64,000 bases of DNA from Clostridium sp. BJN0001 (GCF_022869825.1 NZ_CP094971.1:435501-499500), one strand, 5' to 3'; numbered from the stretch's first letter, positions 54,875 to 63,814 are shown. Program-made: numbers and translations. The notes: a model not told the origin generated them from the sequence alone.

Positions 54875-54892
54875 ACCGAAAGGAAATTATAT

Positions 54893-55585
54893 ATGGCACT
54901 TTACACTATTTCAGATCTTCATCTTGGTTTTAATGTGGAGAAACCAATGGATGTATTTGGAGAGAAATGGAAAGATCATGCGTTTAAGATAAAAAGCAAT
55001 TGGTTAAAAAAAATAAAGGATACGGATACTGTTTTGATTGCAGGGGATATTTCATGGTCTCTTAAAGAAAAAGACAGTGAATATGATTTGAATTTTATAA
55101 ATGATCTTCCAGGAAGAAAAATAATAAGCAAGGGAAATCATGATTATTGGTGGGGGAGCATAAGTAAACTAAATAGTCTTTATGAAAATACGAAGTTTAT
55201 CCAGAATAATTTTTATACATATAAAGATTATGCTATATGCGGTACAAGAGGTTGGATATGTCCAGGAAGTGATAAGTTTACATCTAAAGACGAAAAGATT
55301 TACTTAAGAGAGCAGATAAGGCTCAAATTATCACTAGATGAAGCTAAAAAAAATGGCTATGATAAAATAATAGTTATGATTCATTATCCACCAGTTAATG
55401 AAAAGTTTGAGGATTCAGCATTCACTGAAATTTTTAAACAGTACAATGTTGAAAAAGTAATATATGGCCATCTTCACGGAGCAGTTTTAAAAGGAAAATT
55501 ATATCAAGGAATGATAGATGGAATAGAATATATGCTTACATCATCAGATTATATAGATTTTGATCCTATAAAAATAATGGACTAA
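54893..55585 (+). CDS. Calcineurin-like metallophosphoesterase
   Basis: The 230-residue product has all five metal motifs in order: ISDLHLGF, IAGDISWS, SKGNHDYWWGS, MIHYPP and YGHLHGAV. It should be a two-metal phosphodiesterase or phosphatase in the cytosol. The close match of SDLHLG...GNHDYWW to YkuE/YaeI-independent families of small Firmicute phosphoesterases does not give a substrate. Confidence 0.9.
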   Translation: MALYTISDLHLGFNVEKPMDVFGEKWKDHAFKIKSNWLKKIKDTDTVLIAGDISWSLKEKDSEYDLNFINDLPGRKIISKGNHDYWWGSISKLNSLYENTKFIQNNFYTYKDYAICGTRGWICPGSDKFTSKDEKIYLREQIRLKLSLDEAKKNGYDKIIVMIHYPPVNEKFEDSAFTEIFKQYNVEKVIYGHLHGAVLKGKLYQGMIDGIEYMLTSSDYIDFDPIKIMD

Positions 55586-55589
55586 GGAA

Positions 55590-55850
55590 AATGATAGTGC
55601 AAATGACAAATTGTTAAATGACAAAGGACAAAGAAGGTGGCAATTCCTCCGGAATTTCATTGTATGTATTTTGCGATTTTCGCAAAAAATAAAGCTTTCG
55701 CTTGAAGCGAAAGCTTTTATTTTTTGTTTCTGCACTTTAAGCAGAAACTTCTACAATTATCAATTATACATTAGCACATTATGAATTTTATCAAATTCCA
55801 AGTTTCTGTGCCTAAGTATAAAGAGCCCTATTTGTCATTTAGTATGTTCT
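55590..55850 (-). repeat. Four-hairpin interspersed repeat, copy 11 (reverse)
   Basis: The core is 55636-55747 on the minus strand. An extra head hairpin (AGTTTCTGTGCCTAAGTATA, degenerate) and the AT-rich spacer module follow to about 55820. It lies between the phosphoesterase and the toxin-antitoxin pair. The remaining 125 bases hold only AT-rich promoter sequence. Confidence 0.82.
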
Positions 55851-55925
55851 TTTTCTTATTTGATGCATGTTTGCAGATAATATAAAAAATTCATAAATAT
55901 AAATGCACTAATTGATACATTTATA

Positions 55926-55967
55926 TTGACAAATAGCATATAATAAAGTATCTTTGTATTACAAAGA
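55926..55967 (+). promoter_or_regulatory. Promoter with 17-bp perfect palindrome before the toxin-antitoxin pair
   Basis: TTGACA (55926-55931) and TATCTT (55949-55954) have a 17-base spacer. TCTTTGTATTACAAAGA at 55951-55967 is a perfect palindrome overlapping the -10 and the start of transcription. It is probably the operator bound by the antitoxin's helix-turn-helix. Confidence 0.6.
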
Positions 55968-55976
55968 GGTGATGCA

Positions 55977-56387
55977 ATGAATCCATATTATAACCAGAAC
56001 TACACAAGAGAGCAGATAGATGCTATTCTTAATAAAATAAAAAATTGTGTGGTGAATAATAAATTTACGATTGCACTAAACAAAAATAGACAGGAAAATT
56101 TAGACTTTATTAATGAATATAATATTCGAAGTGATAAACAAAAATCAATATTATTACAGATAAAAACAGAAGATTTTTGTCATACATTGCAGAATATAAA
56201 AATTGGTTTTGAATATGAAGTTCTTTATGTTTTTGTTCCGAAGGCTCAATTATTTAATGCTGATGGAGAAGAAGAAACCGTAGATATTTACACCAAATTT
56301 AATGTGATAGATATGTCTAATGGAAGCCGTACAGTTGTAATATCTTTTCATAAACTAAACAAGCCGATTGATTACTTATTTAAGTAA
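55977..56387 (+). CDS. Putative toxin of a Panacea-type toxin-antitoxin pair
   Basis: The 136-residue product has no motif I can name firmly. It is an alpha/beta protein with a charged first third (REQIDAILNKIKNCVVNNKF) and later FCHTLQNIKIGFEYEVLYVFVPKA-like sequence. AAAGAGGTGAT lies upstream. The position directly before a Panacea-domain gene, 26 bases apart and behind a shared palindrome, fits the toxin of such a pair. Toxicity is inference. Confidence 0.55.
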   Translation: MNPYYNQNYTREQIDAILNKIKNCVVNNKFTIALNKNRQENLDFINEYNIRSDKQKSILLQIKTEDFCHTLQNIKIGFEYEVLYVFVPKAQLFNADGEEETVDIYTKFNVIDMSNGSRTVVISFHKLNKPIDYLFK

Positions 56388-56413
56388 GTCGGAAATTGAA
56401 AGGAGACGCTATT

Positions 56414-57409
56414 ATGAGTGAAAGAAAAGTATTTTGCGAAGAATGTAGAAATGATGTTGCTTTTACTATTAATGAAAAGAAAATGGAAGGTACTATTAAA
56501 GGTGAAAAATATTCTTATATTGGAAAAGAAGCACGTTGTGTAGATTGCGGCTCAAAGATTTATGTTGCAGAGGTAAATGATTTTAATTTGAAAGAGTTAT
56601 ATGATGCATATAGAGAAAAGAATAATATCGTATCGCTTAAGGTGATTTTAGCAATTCCTGAAAAATATTCGATTGGAAAAAGACCACTTTCCCTTTTACT
56701 TGGTTGGGGAGAACAGACATTTTCTAGATATTGCGATGGAGATATGCCAACAAAGCAGTATTCTGAAATTCTGCAAAAGCTCTATGATGATTCAGCTTAT
56801 TATGCAGAAATATTAGAAAATAATAAAGGAAATTTGAAAACTACTGCATCTTATGAGAAGAGCAAAAGAGCAGTAAATAAACTTCTTGGAAGAACTCAGA
56901 ATACAAAGACAAAGATAGATTTAGCAATTGAATATTTGTTGAGTCAATGTGAAGACATCACGCCATTAGCATTACAGAAAGCACTATATTATATTCAGGG
57001 ATTTTATTATGCTTTTTACAAAACATTTCTTTTTTCTGAGGAGTGTGAAGCATGGGTTCATGGGCCTGTCTATCGAGATATATATTATAGGTATCGGGAT
57101 TATAGATTTGATTCTATTGAAGGAAATGACGAATTTGATGATTCAGTATTTTCTTCATCTGAAAAAGCAATTTTAGATAGTGTGATAAAGAATATTTGTT
57201 GCTATAGTGGAAAAGTTCTTGAAGCATTTACACATTCAGAAACTCCTTGGCTTTCAACTAGAGGAGAACTTTCGCTTACTACAGCATCAGATAAAATTAT
57301 TGAGAAAGAACTTATAGGAACTTACTTTAGTGCTGTTAAAGAAAAGTACAATATGATTAATACAAATGATATTAAAGGATATACTCAGAAAATGTTTGAA
57401 CAGATTTAG
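56414..57409 (+). CDS. Panacea (SocA/DUF4065) domain antitoxin with zinc finger and helix-turn-helix
   Basis: The ATG at 56414 has AAAGGAGAC upstream. The 331-residue product has an MqsA-like N-terminal zinc ribbon (CEECRND and CVDCGSK), a helix-turn-helix (RPLSLLLGWGEQTFSRYCDG) and a C-terminal Panacea domain (TPLALQKALYYIQGFYYAFY, AWVHGPVYRDIYYRYRDY). Proteins of this kind neutralise diverse toxins and repress their own operon. It follows the putative toxin in one transcript. Confidence 0.82.
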   Translation: MSERKVFCEECRNDVAFTINEKKMEGTIKGEKYSYIGKEARCVDCGSKIYVAEVNDFNLKELYDAYREKNNIVSLKVILAIPEKYSIGKRPLSLLLGWGEQTFSRYCDGDMPTKQYSEILQKLYDDSAYYAEILENNKGNLKTTASYEKSKRAVNKLLGRTQNTKTKIDLAIEYLLSQCEDITPLALQKALYYIQGFYYAFYKTFLFSEECEAWVHGPVYRDIYYRYRDYRFDSIEGNDEFDDSVFSSSEKAILDSVIKNICCYSGKVLEAFTHSETPWLSTRGELSLTTASDKIIEKELIGTYFSAVKEKYNMINTNDIKGYTQKMFEQI

Positions 57410-57418
57410 AACGTTTAA

Positions 57419-57655
57419 TGGACAAATGACAAATTGTTAAATGACAAAGGACTTTTCAAATGACAAATTGTTAAAGGACAAAGGACAAAGAAGGTGGAAA
57501 TTCCGTAGGAATTTCAATTTATGTATTTTGAGATTCTCTCAAAATACAAAAGCTTTCGCCTGAAGCGAAAGCTCAATATATTTTAGTTTCTGCGACTGAG
57601 CAGAAACAACCCTCTTTGTCATTTGTCAATTGTGCTTTGTCATTTGTCTTGTCCT
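57419..57655 (-). repeat. Four-hairpin interspersed repeat, copy 12 (reverse)
   Basis: The core is 57493-57606. The third hairpin is the covariant TTTTGAGA/TCTCAAAA type. Its last array unit overlaps the end of the neighbouring minus-strand gene (stop at 57640), so the 3' end of that gene is repeat-derived. With copy 11 it brackets the toxin-antitoxin pair in the same orientation. Confidence 0.83.
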
Positions 57656-58320
57656 TTTATTTCATATTTAAGATTTCTAGCCATGTCTTTTACTCTGTAA
57701 GAAGAATTAAAGCTTGTCAAAACTTTTGAAATCCATTTCAAAGCTTCTTCTTTATTATCTATTCTATAATTTAAATTTCCAAGAAGGTATATAAGAGAAT
57801 CTCTTTGCAGACCATATACAGGAAGATCTTCTTTGTAGTATGTACTGCTAAAACAATCGATTGCTTGTTTTATATACTGCTTTTCGTTTGAAGTATCTTC
57901 TAAAAGCCTGTACATCCATGCCATTTTAAGAAGTATCATTGCTTTTGTACTATCATTTAAATTGGCGAGAACAGCTGTTAGAAGCGCTAATTTATATCTT
58001 TTTATTGCTATATGTTCATTTGAAATTACAGTTAATTCTCTTGGAGACCATTTAGGAGTTATATTATCTAATACATCTTGTTTTTTATAAGACTTTATCT
58101 TTTCAAAATCAGCTTTCATTGCTGAATATCCACAAGAATTGCATATCCATACATCATAAAAGTAAGGATTTATTACTGAATAGCGCATAAAAAAATCACT
58201 ATCTCGTGATAATATACGAGGTGATTTAGATTTTACAACTTTTACTTTAAATTTTGCCCCACATACAGGACAAACAACTTCTTTGTCAAATAAGTGATTT
58301 AAAATGTTAGTATCATACAT
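57640..58320 (-). CDS. DUF2225-family protein with two zinc-binding Cys pairs
   Basis: The 226-residue product has EVVCPVCGAKFKVK at the N-terminus, then SRDSDFFMRYSVINPYFYDVW and ICNSCGYSA, the DUF2225 signature. The second half is helical with TPR-like pairs (LLKMAWMYRLLEDTSNEKQY). The family is common in clostridia and of unknown function. The final residues (IKGQDK) are encoded by the end of repeat copy 12. Confidence 0.85.
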   Translation of the reverse strand: MYDTNILNHLFDKEVVCPVCGAKFKVKVVKSKSPRILSRDSDFFMRYSVINPYFYDVWICNSCGYSAMKADFEKIKSYKKQDVLDNITPKWSPRELTVISNEHIAIKRYKLALLTAVLANLNDSTKAMILLKMAWMYRLLEDTSNEKQYIKQAIDCFSSTYYKEDLPVYGLQRDSLIYLLGNLNYRIDNKEEALKWISKVLTSFNSSYRVKDMARNLKYEIKGQDK

Positions 58321-58444
58321 ATTGTCAGCTCCAAAATTAATAATATGTATTTATTATAGCATAAATATATATTATTTTTACAAATTAAGTTTGTTTTTTG
58401 TTATAATACTAGTGATGTATTAAGAATTTAAGGGATGAAGCAAA

Positions 58445-59236
58445 ATGGCGATACAAGATTGGAAAAATTTTTTAATGCCTTATGAACAGGCAGTTGAAGA
58501 ACTAAAAGTAAAATTAAGGTCTATAAGAAAAGAGTATAGAAAAAAGAATGAGTATTCACCTATAGAGTTTGTTACGGGGAGAGTCAAAGAAGTATCAAGT
58601 ATGCTTGAAAAAGCAAATAAATTTGAGATACCAATTGATAGAATACAGTATGAACTTGAGGATATTGCAGGAATAAGAATAATGTGTCAGTTTGTTGATG
58701 ACATTGATACTGTTGTTAATCTTTTAAGAAATAGAAAAGATATGCAGATATTATATGAAAAGGATTATGTAACAAATGTTAAAGAGAGTGGTTACAGAAG
58801 TTATCATATGTTAATTAAGTATCCTGTTAATATGGCAGAAGGACTTAAGTTTATTTTAGCAGAATTTCAAATAAGAACTCTTGCTATGAACTTCTGGGCA
58901 ACAATTGAACATTCGCTTAATTATAAATATAAACACCATATACCTGATGAATTAAAGACAAAACTTAAAAGTTCTGCTGATGCAGCATTTAAACTTGATG
59001 AAGAGATGCTCGAAATAAAAGATGAAATAAAAGATGCACAGAAGCTTTTTGAAGTTAAGTCTCATCTTATTTCAAGTATTATGAATGGTCTTTTAACTTT
59101 AATATCTTTAGGTAAAAATGCTGATGCGGCAAGGTATCAGAAAATCTTAAACAAGCTAATAGATGAAGGAGAAGTATGGGAGCTTAATAATCTTTTAACT
59201 GATGTAAAAAAAGAAATAGAAAAGTATAGGGATTAA
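58445..59236 (+). CDS. Small alarmone synthetase (RelQ/YjbM type)
   Basis: The 263-residue product has the synthetase domain with IEFVTGRVKEVSSMLEKANK, YELEDIAGIRIMCQFVDDID, ESGYRSYHMLIKYP and AEFQIRTLAMNFWATIEHSL, and no HD hydrolase domain. It should make (p)ppGpp from GTP/GDP and ATP, often in response to wall stress. A helical C-terminus probably drives tetramers. It lies 23 bases upstream of the repeat-MoxR-VWA genes and may share their transcript. Confidence 0.92.
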   Translation: MAIQDWKNFLMPYEQAVEELKVKLRSIRKEYRKKNEYSPIEFVTGRVKEVSSMLEKANKFEIPIDRIQYELEDIAGIRIMCQFVDDIDTVVNLLRNRKDMQILYEKDYVTNVKESGYRSYHMLIKYPVNMAEGLKFILAEFQIRTLAMNFWATIEHSLNYKYKHHIPDELKTKLKSSADAAFKLDEEMLEIKDEIKDAQKLFEVKSHLISSIMNGLLTLISLGKNADAARYQKILNKLIDEGEVWELNNLLTDVKKEIEKYRD

Positions 59237-59259
59237 TATTTTAAGGAGCATGACTTATT

Positions 59260-60045
59260 ATGAAAATAGAAGACATCTTATTAAAGCTTAAAGATAATCC
59301 ATCATTTGTTAGAGAAATAAAAGACAGAGATGATTATTATAAAATCTGTTTACAAATGATAAAAGAAGATGGAGCATTTATTAAATATATAGAAAATCCT
59401 ACTGAACAGATGCAGATAGAAGCTATAAGAAAAATGCCAATATCAGTTAAATATATAGATGATTTAACTGAGAATGCAGCTATATTTGCAGTTAAAAGCT
59501 CATGGAATACACTTTCATATATAAAAAATCCTTCAGAAAAAGTCTTATCTGAGGCAGTAAATGCAAAAGGGTGGGCTATAAGGTATATAAAAAATCCATC
59601 TGAAAAGCTAAAGATAGATGCAGTAGAAAACGATTATGATGCAATAAAATATATAGAAAATCCATCACTTTTAGTACAGCTAGAAGCAGTTAAAAACTAC
59701 TATCTTGCAATAAAGTATATAAAAAATCCAAATAAAGAAGCAGTTCTATTAGCAGTTAAAAGTGATGCACAGGCAATAAATTATATACCTTCATATACTT
59801 TAGATGATTTAAAAGATTTTATAAGGGTTAACATAAACGTAGTTAAATATGTTTATGAAAGTATAGATATATCTATTGTTATTGACGTTCTTAAAGAAAA
59901 ACTTAAAGATGAAAATTTAGATAAAGATTATCTTAAGAATTTTTTAGAACTTGAGATTCTCGATATGGATAAGATTAATTTTATAAATGATTATGGATGC
60001 AAAAATGTAAAGAAATTAACAGTAGATTATGAACTTGAAATATAA
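59260..60045 (+). CDS. Tandem-repeat protein (DUF4116-like)
   Basis: The 261-residue product contains about seven imperfect 22-24-residue repeats of the form AVxxxxxAIKYIKNPSE (ISVKYIDDLTENAAIFAVKS, GWAIRYIKNPSEKLKIDAVE, DAIKYIENPSLLVQLEAVKN). They probably fold as a helical solenoid for protein binding. The C-terminus differs. It has no catalytic motif. Lying directly before MoxR and VWA genes, it may serve as their adaptor or client. Confidence 0.75.
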   Translation: MKIEDILLKLKDNPSFVREIKDRDDYYKICLQMIKEDGAFIKYIENPTEQMQIEAIRKMPISVKYIDDLTENAAIFAVKSSWNTLSYIKNPSEKVLSEAVNAKGWAIRYIKNPSEKLKIDAVENDYDAIKYIENPSLLVQLEAVKNYYLAIKYIKNPNKEAVLLAVKSDAQAINYIPSYTLDDLKDFIRVNINVVKYVYESIDISIVIDVLKEKLKDENLDKDYLKNFLELEILDMDKINFINDYGCKNVKKLTVDYELEI

Positions 60046-60062
60046 TCTTTTAGGAGGAAAAA

Positions 60063-61142
60063 ATGAACTTTAAAGATGCTTATGAAGCTGTAAGTCTTGT
60101 TATAGAATCGAATGATGTTCCTCTTATTATAGGACATAGTGGAATTGGTAAGACTTCTCTTGTAAAAAAGCTTGCAGATGATAATAATTATATGCTTGTA
60201 ACAATAGATGCTAATTTATTAAAGGAAGGTGAGATAGGTGGCCTTCCAATGATAGAAAACGGTGTGACAGTCTATGCAGTTCATAGTAAATTAAGAAAGA
60301 CAAGTGAGCTATTAAAAAGCAGTGATAAGGATTTAATATTATTTATTGATGAATTAAATAGGTGTGATCATGCAGTAGCACAGGAGCTTATGAATCTTAT
60401 TTTAAATAGGGAGATAAACGGGTATGTATTATCAGATAGAGTAAAGGTAATAGCCGCTATGAACCCTTCAAATAGAAATGATGGTTTTTATGACACAAGC
60501 TACGAAGTATCAGATTTGGATCCAGCTCAGGAAGATAGATTTGTATTTATAAGGCTTGATTCAGATGTACACGAGTGGATTAAATGGGCTATGAGCGGCA
60601 GTGGAAATATAGATTTAGATATTATCGAATTTATTTCAAACTTTCCTGATTATTTAAATAAACCTACAATAGAAGAAACTATAAAGCCTACACCAAGAAG
60701 CTGGGAGAGGGTATCTAAATCATATAAAGTTTATAAAAATTCAGAAAAGAAATATTCATTTGATACATTTTTAAATACTGTAAAAGGAAATGTAGGAGTT
60801 TCTATAGCAAACGATTTAGCTACATTTTTAATGAACTTAAAAAAGCCTTTTGTAACTGCAAAGAAGATATTTAAGTATGGAGTTATAAGTGATGATTTAA
60901 AGAATATGTTATTAAAAGAGAGCCACTCAAGGCTTTACATATTATTTAAAGATTCAGTAAAATATCTTATGGAAAATGGAGCCTCTTCTGATTATAAGCT
61001 TTTCTCAGAACTTTTAGATTGCTATCCAAGAGATTTAAGGCTTGGAATAATGAAAGAAATAAAGAGAGATTATACTTTTTTATATAATAAACTTCTTGAT
61101 GAGGATAGATTTATAGAATCATTTTTTAATATTTATAAGTAG
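60063..61142 (+). CDS. MoxR-type AAA+ ATPase
   Basis: The 359-residue product has a Walker A GHSGIGKTSLVKKLA (about residue 23), Walker B LILFIDELNRCDHAVAQEL, sensor 1 VIAAMNPSNRN and an arginine-rich PTPRSWERVSKSY segment. It matches the MoxR/CbbQ-like branch, chaperones that usually act with a von Willebrand A protein, here the next gene. A 17-base gap from the repeat protein indicates an operon. Confidence 0.9.
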   Translation: MNFKDAYEAVSLVIESNDVPLIIGHSGIGKTSLVKKLADDNNYMLVTIDANLLKEGEIGGLPMIENGVTVYAVHSKLRKTSELLKSSDKDLILFIDELNRCDHAVAQELMNLILNREINGYVLSDRVKVIAAMNPSNRNDGFYDTSYEVSDLDPAQEDRFVFIRLDSDVHEWIKWAMSGSGNIDLDIIEFISNFPDYLNKPTIEETIKPTPRSWERVSKSYKVYKNSEKKYSFDTFLNTVKGNVGVSIANDLATFLMNLKKPFVTAKKIFKYGVISDDLKNMLLKESHSRLYILFKDSVKYLMENGASSDYKLFSELLDCYPRDLRLGIMKEIKRDYTFLYNKLLDEDRFIESFFNIYK

Positions 61143-61160
61143 TAAAGAGGATTGAAGATA

Positions 61161-62501
61161 ATGGATTTTAAGTCAAAGCGTGTTTCACTTCTTCAAAGAG
61201 CATATAAAAATTCTAATAATAAAGAGTTTGATGAACAGTTTACTTTTGATTTCTTTTCACTTATAGAAGATGTTGTGCTTTATATGTCATCATCTGAGGA
61301 TTCATTTTTTGGATATTTTATGATGAATATAAAGAGAAAAATAAGATGTGATATAGAATCTCCTATAGCAGTCATACCTAAAAGAGATGGGTTTAACATG
61401 TATTTTAATCCGCATATTTTTCTTGAGTGTACAAAAAAAGAAATGGCAGCATTATTTAAGCATGAGATATATCATATTATGTATATGCATTATACACGTG
61501 CAAAGAAGATGCTTCAGAGTATATCAAAGGAAGCCTGTGAAGTGGCACTTGATATTTCTATAAATCAGTATATAAATAATCTTCCGCTTTGGAGTAGAAA
61601 ATTAAATAAAGTAGAGCGTGAATATAACGTATCTCTTATGCCTGACAAAACTGCAGAGGAGTATGGAAAGATAATAAATAAATCTATTAAATTAAGAGAA
61701 AAGTCTAAAGATTATAGTAAAGATAAAAATAATGATAAGAAGATAAATGATTTTGAATTAAAAGACAGTCATAAATTGTGGGAAGAGAGCAATCTTAATT
61801 ACGATGAAATACGTTCTCTTATAAAGAAAACAGCTTTTTCAAAGGTAATAAAAAATATACCAGAAGGTCTTGAAGAGCCTATAAAAGCGCTTATTTATAC
61901 TCCTGAAATTCCATGGCAAAACGTACTTAAAATGCAGATAACAAAAGTTAAATCAGGCTATAAAAAGACAACAGCACGTCTTAATAGAAGACAGCCTAAT
62001 CGTTATGATTTAAGAGGAAATCTTCCAGAGAAAAAATCAAAGATTGCTGTAGTTATAGATATAAGTGCAAGTATAAGCGAAGATGAGATGAAAAAGTTTT
62101 TAATTGAAATTATATCAATTGTAAAAAATAATGAGTCAGAGATAACAGTTATAGAATGTGATGATAAAATAAGAAGCGTTTATAAATTAAAAGATGAAAA
62201 TGATATAAAAAAGAGATCAAAAAATAATGGAAGTACACTTTATTCACCTGTTTTTGAGTATTTAAAAGAGAATAGAATGAAAGATTATTTAGTTATTTAT
62301 TTTACAGATGGAGTTTCAGAGAAGAAACTTTCTATAAAACCTGTAAATAGGAAAATAATATGGGTTATTTCAGGATCTGAAGAATTTTCTTTAAAAGAAT
62401 CATATGGAATAGTTAAAAGAATAAATAAAGATAAGAAAAAAGTAGAAGGCTCTATAAGTCTTGAAATGGTTAATTCTGTTATTCATGACTGGGCACGATA
62501 A
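61161..62501 (+). CDS. VWA protein with metallopeptidase-like N-terminal domain (DUF2201)
   Basis: The ATG at 61161 has AAGAGGA nine bases upstream; the TTG at 61152 lacks spacing. The 446-residue product has an N-terminal domain with FKHEIYHIMYMHYTRAKK, holding an HExxH zinc-site pattern, and a C-terminal VWA domain with the metal-binding site VVIDISASIS, NGSTLYSPVFEYL and YFTDGVSE. It is the usual partner of MoxR ATPases. A protease role is possible but not shown. Confidence 0.88.
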   Translation: MDFKSKRVSLLQRAYKNSNNKEFDEQFTFDFFSLIEDVVLYMSSSEDSFFGYFMMNIKRKIRCDIESPIAVIPKRDGFNMYFNPHIFLECTKKEMAALFKHEIYHIMYMHYTRAKKMLQSISKEACEVALDISINQYINNLPLWSRKLNKVEREYNVSLMPDKTAEEYGKIINKSIKLREKSKDYSKDKNNDKKINDFELKDSHKLWEESNLNYDEIRSLIKKTAFSKVIKNIPEGLEEPIKALIYTPEIPWQNVLKMQITKVKSGYKKTTARLNRRQPNRYDLRGNLPEKKSKIAVVIDISASISEDEMKKFLIEIISIVKNNESEITVIECDDKIRSVYKLKDENDIKKRSKNNGSTLYSPVFEYLKENRMKDYLVIYFTDGVSEKKLSIKPVNRKIIWVISGSEEFSLKESYGIVKRINKDKKKVEGSISLEMVNSVIHDWAR

Positions 62502-62639
62502 AAGTATTTAAATTTAATTAAAATTTGTGTATAATTATATATAATATAGATACAGAAAAAAATTTATATTACTTCAAATATTTGGAAAGGGAAAATTCTT
62601 ATGTTTTAAGTAACATGGATTATTTAGGTGACTTTATAT

Positions 62640-63320
62640 ATGAAAAGTTATAAATATGTCGATATAAAATTCACTCTTAGTATTCTGCTTGTAATAAGCA
62701 TAGTTGCGAATATTTATTATTTTGTTATAAATAGGAGCTATAGATATGAATCTGAGAAATATGCATATACTGCAATAACTGATATACGTGATAAAAATGA
62801 AATTAATTATAATATTATTAATAAAGGAATACAGGCTGGTTTTATAAGCAATACGAATTTATTAAGGTTATATAAAAATTATGAAAGTATAGATTCTGAT
62901 TTAGTATTACTAGGGAAGCAGTATTCTGAACATGTAAAAGAATCAATCCCATTTTTTTATAAAAAGATAGACAAGGTTAAAGTGTTTGATAAATTAGAAT
63001 ATGATAATATTACAGAATATATTTTATCAAATCTTAATGAAACAATGGAAACTGAAGAAAAAGGTCTTACTTTAGGAAGTAATGAAACTTATTATGCTGA
63101 TGTTTTATCTAAGATGGCAACTGAACTTAAAACTTACTTTGAAGATTTTGATAATAAGTATCTTCAGAATATTCCAGCTGAAAAGAGAGAAAAGATTATA
63201 ATAAATAAACATTATTGGATAGATATGATTAATGGAATGAGTAATATAAATGAAAAATATGGAAATGTTGAATGGAAACTTAAAGAAGAAATTAATAAGG
63301 AAGAGAGTAGTGAAAAATAA
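62640..63320 (+). CDS. Uncharacterised single-pass membrane protein
   Basis: The ATG at 62640 has TTTAGGTGACT upstream. The 226-residue product has one N-terminal membrane helix at about 10-28 (LSILLVISIVANIYYFVI) and a mostly helical charged remainder, probably extracytoplasmic. No known motif was recognised. Hydrophobic start and Clostridium-like codon use match the neighbours. Confidence 0.7.
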   Translation: MKSYKYVDIKFTLSILLVISIVANIYYFVINRSYRYESEKYAYTAITDIRDKNEINYNIINKGIQAGFISNTNLLRLYKNYESIDSDLVLLGKQYSEHVKESIPFFYKKIDKVKVFDKLEYDNITEYILSNLNETMETEEKGLTLGSNETYYADVLSKMATELKTYFEDFDNKYLQNIPAEKREKIIINKHYWIDMINGMSNINEKYGNVEWKLKEEINKEESSEK

Positions 63321-63329
63321 AAAATAAAA

Positions 63330-63354
63330 AGGCTGACTTAATTTAAGTCAGCCT
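63330..63354 (-). terminator. Intrinsic terminator of the HesB-like gene (usable both ways)
   Basis: A perfect 12-bp stem, AGGCTGACTTAA (63330-63341) with TTAAGTCAGCCT (63343-63354), is followed on the minus strand by TTTTTATTTTTTATTTTTC. Confidence 0.85.
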
Positions 63355-63389
63355 ATAGATATAAATTTAATAATCTTTAGTTAATTATT

Positions 63390-63719
63390 TTAGTGACATC
63401 CAGAACAATCTCCACTACATCCACAAGATGGAGGAGCGATAACTGGCTTTAATGATAAACCGTATTCGTTGTTATCAATGATAAATCCGCCGAATTCATC
63501 AATTAAATCTTTCTGCATTATAAATGTTATATCATTTACTGTTTCTGTTACATCATCTTCTGATGGTTTTGAAACAGATATGTTAAATGCTGGACCACTG
63601 CATGAATTTCCTGCAAAATTTATTCTTATATTAAAGTCGCTAATATTATTTTCTTCTAGAAAAGATTTAAATTCGTTATAAGATTCTTCACTAATTGTAA
63701 TTTTTTTAATATCACTCAT
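63390..63719 (-). CDS. HesB/IscA-like protein with Cys-rich tail
   Basis: The 109-residue product has the HesB-like fold (ITISEESYNEFKSFLEENNI, INFAGNSCSGPAFNISVS) and ends SCGCSGDCSGCH. Only one Cys (SCSGP) sits in the domain; the usual IscA C-terminal CGCG is replaced by this richer tail. It may handle Fe-S clusters or other thiol-bound metals. The ATG has AAAGAGGTG upstream. Downstream is its own terminator. Confidence 0.8.
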   Translation of the reverse strand: MSDIKKITISEESYNEFKSFLEENNISDFNIRINFAGNSCSGPAFNISVSKPSEDDVTETVNDITFIMQKDLIDEFGGFIIDNNEYGLSLKPVIAPPSCGCSGDCSGCH

Positions 63720-63814
63720 TATAGTACACCTCTTTCTTTAATCTTGATTTACTGAATTCAGTATATCATATATAATTAAAAATAAAAAGAGATTTTATCA
63801 TTTAAGGAGAAGCA

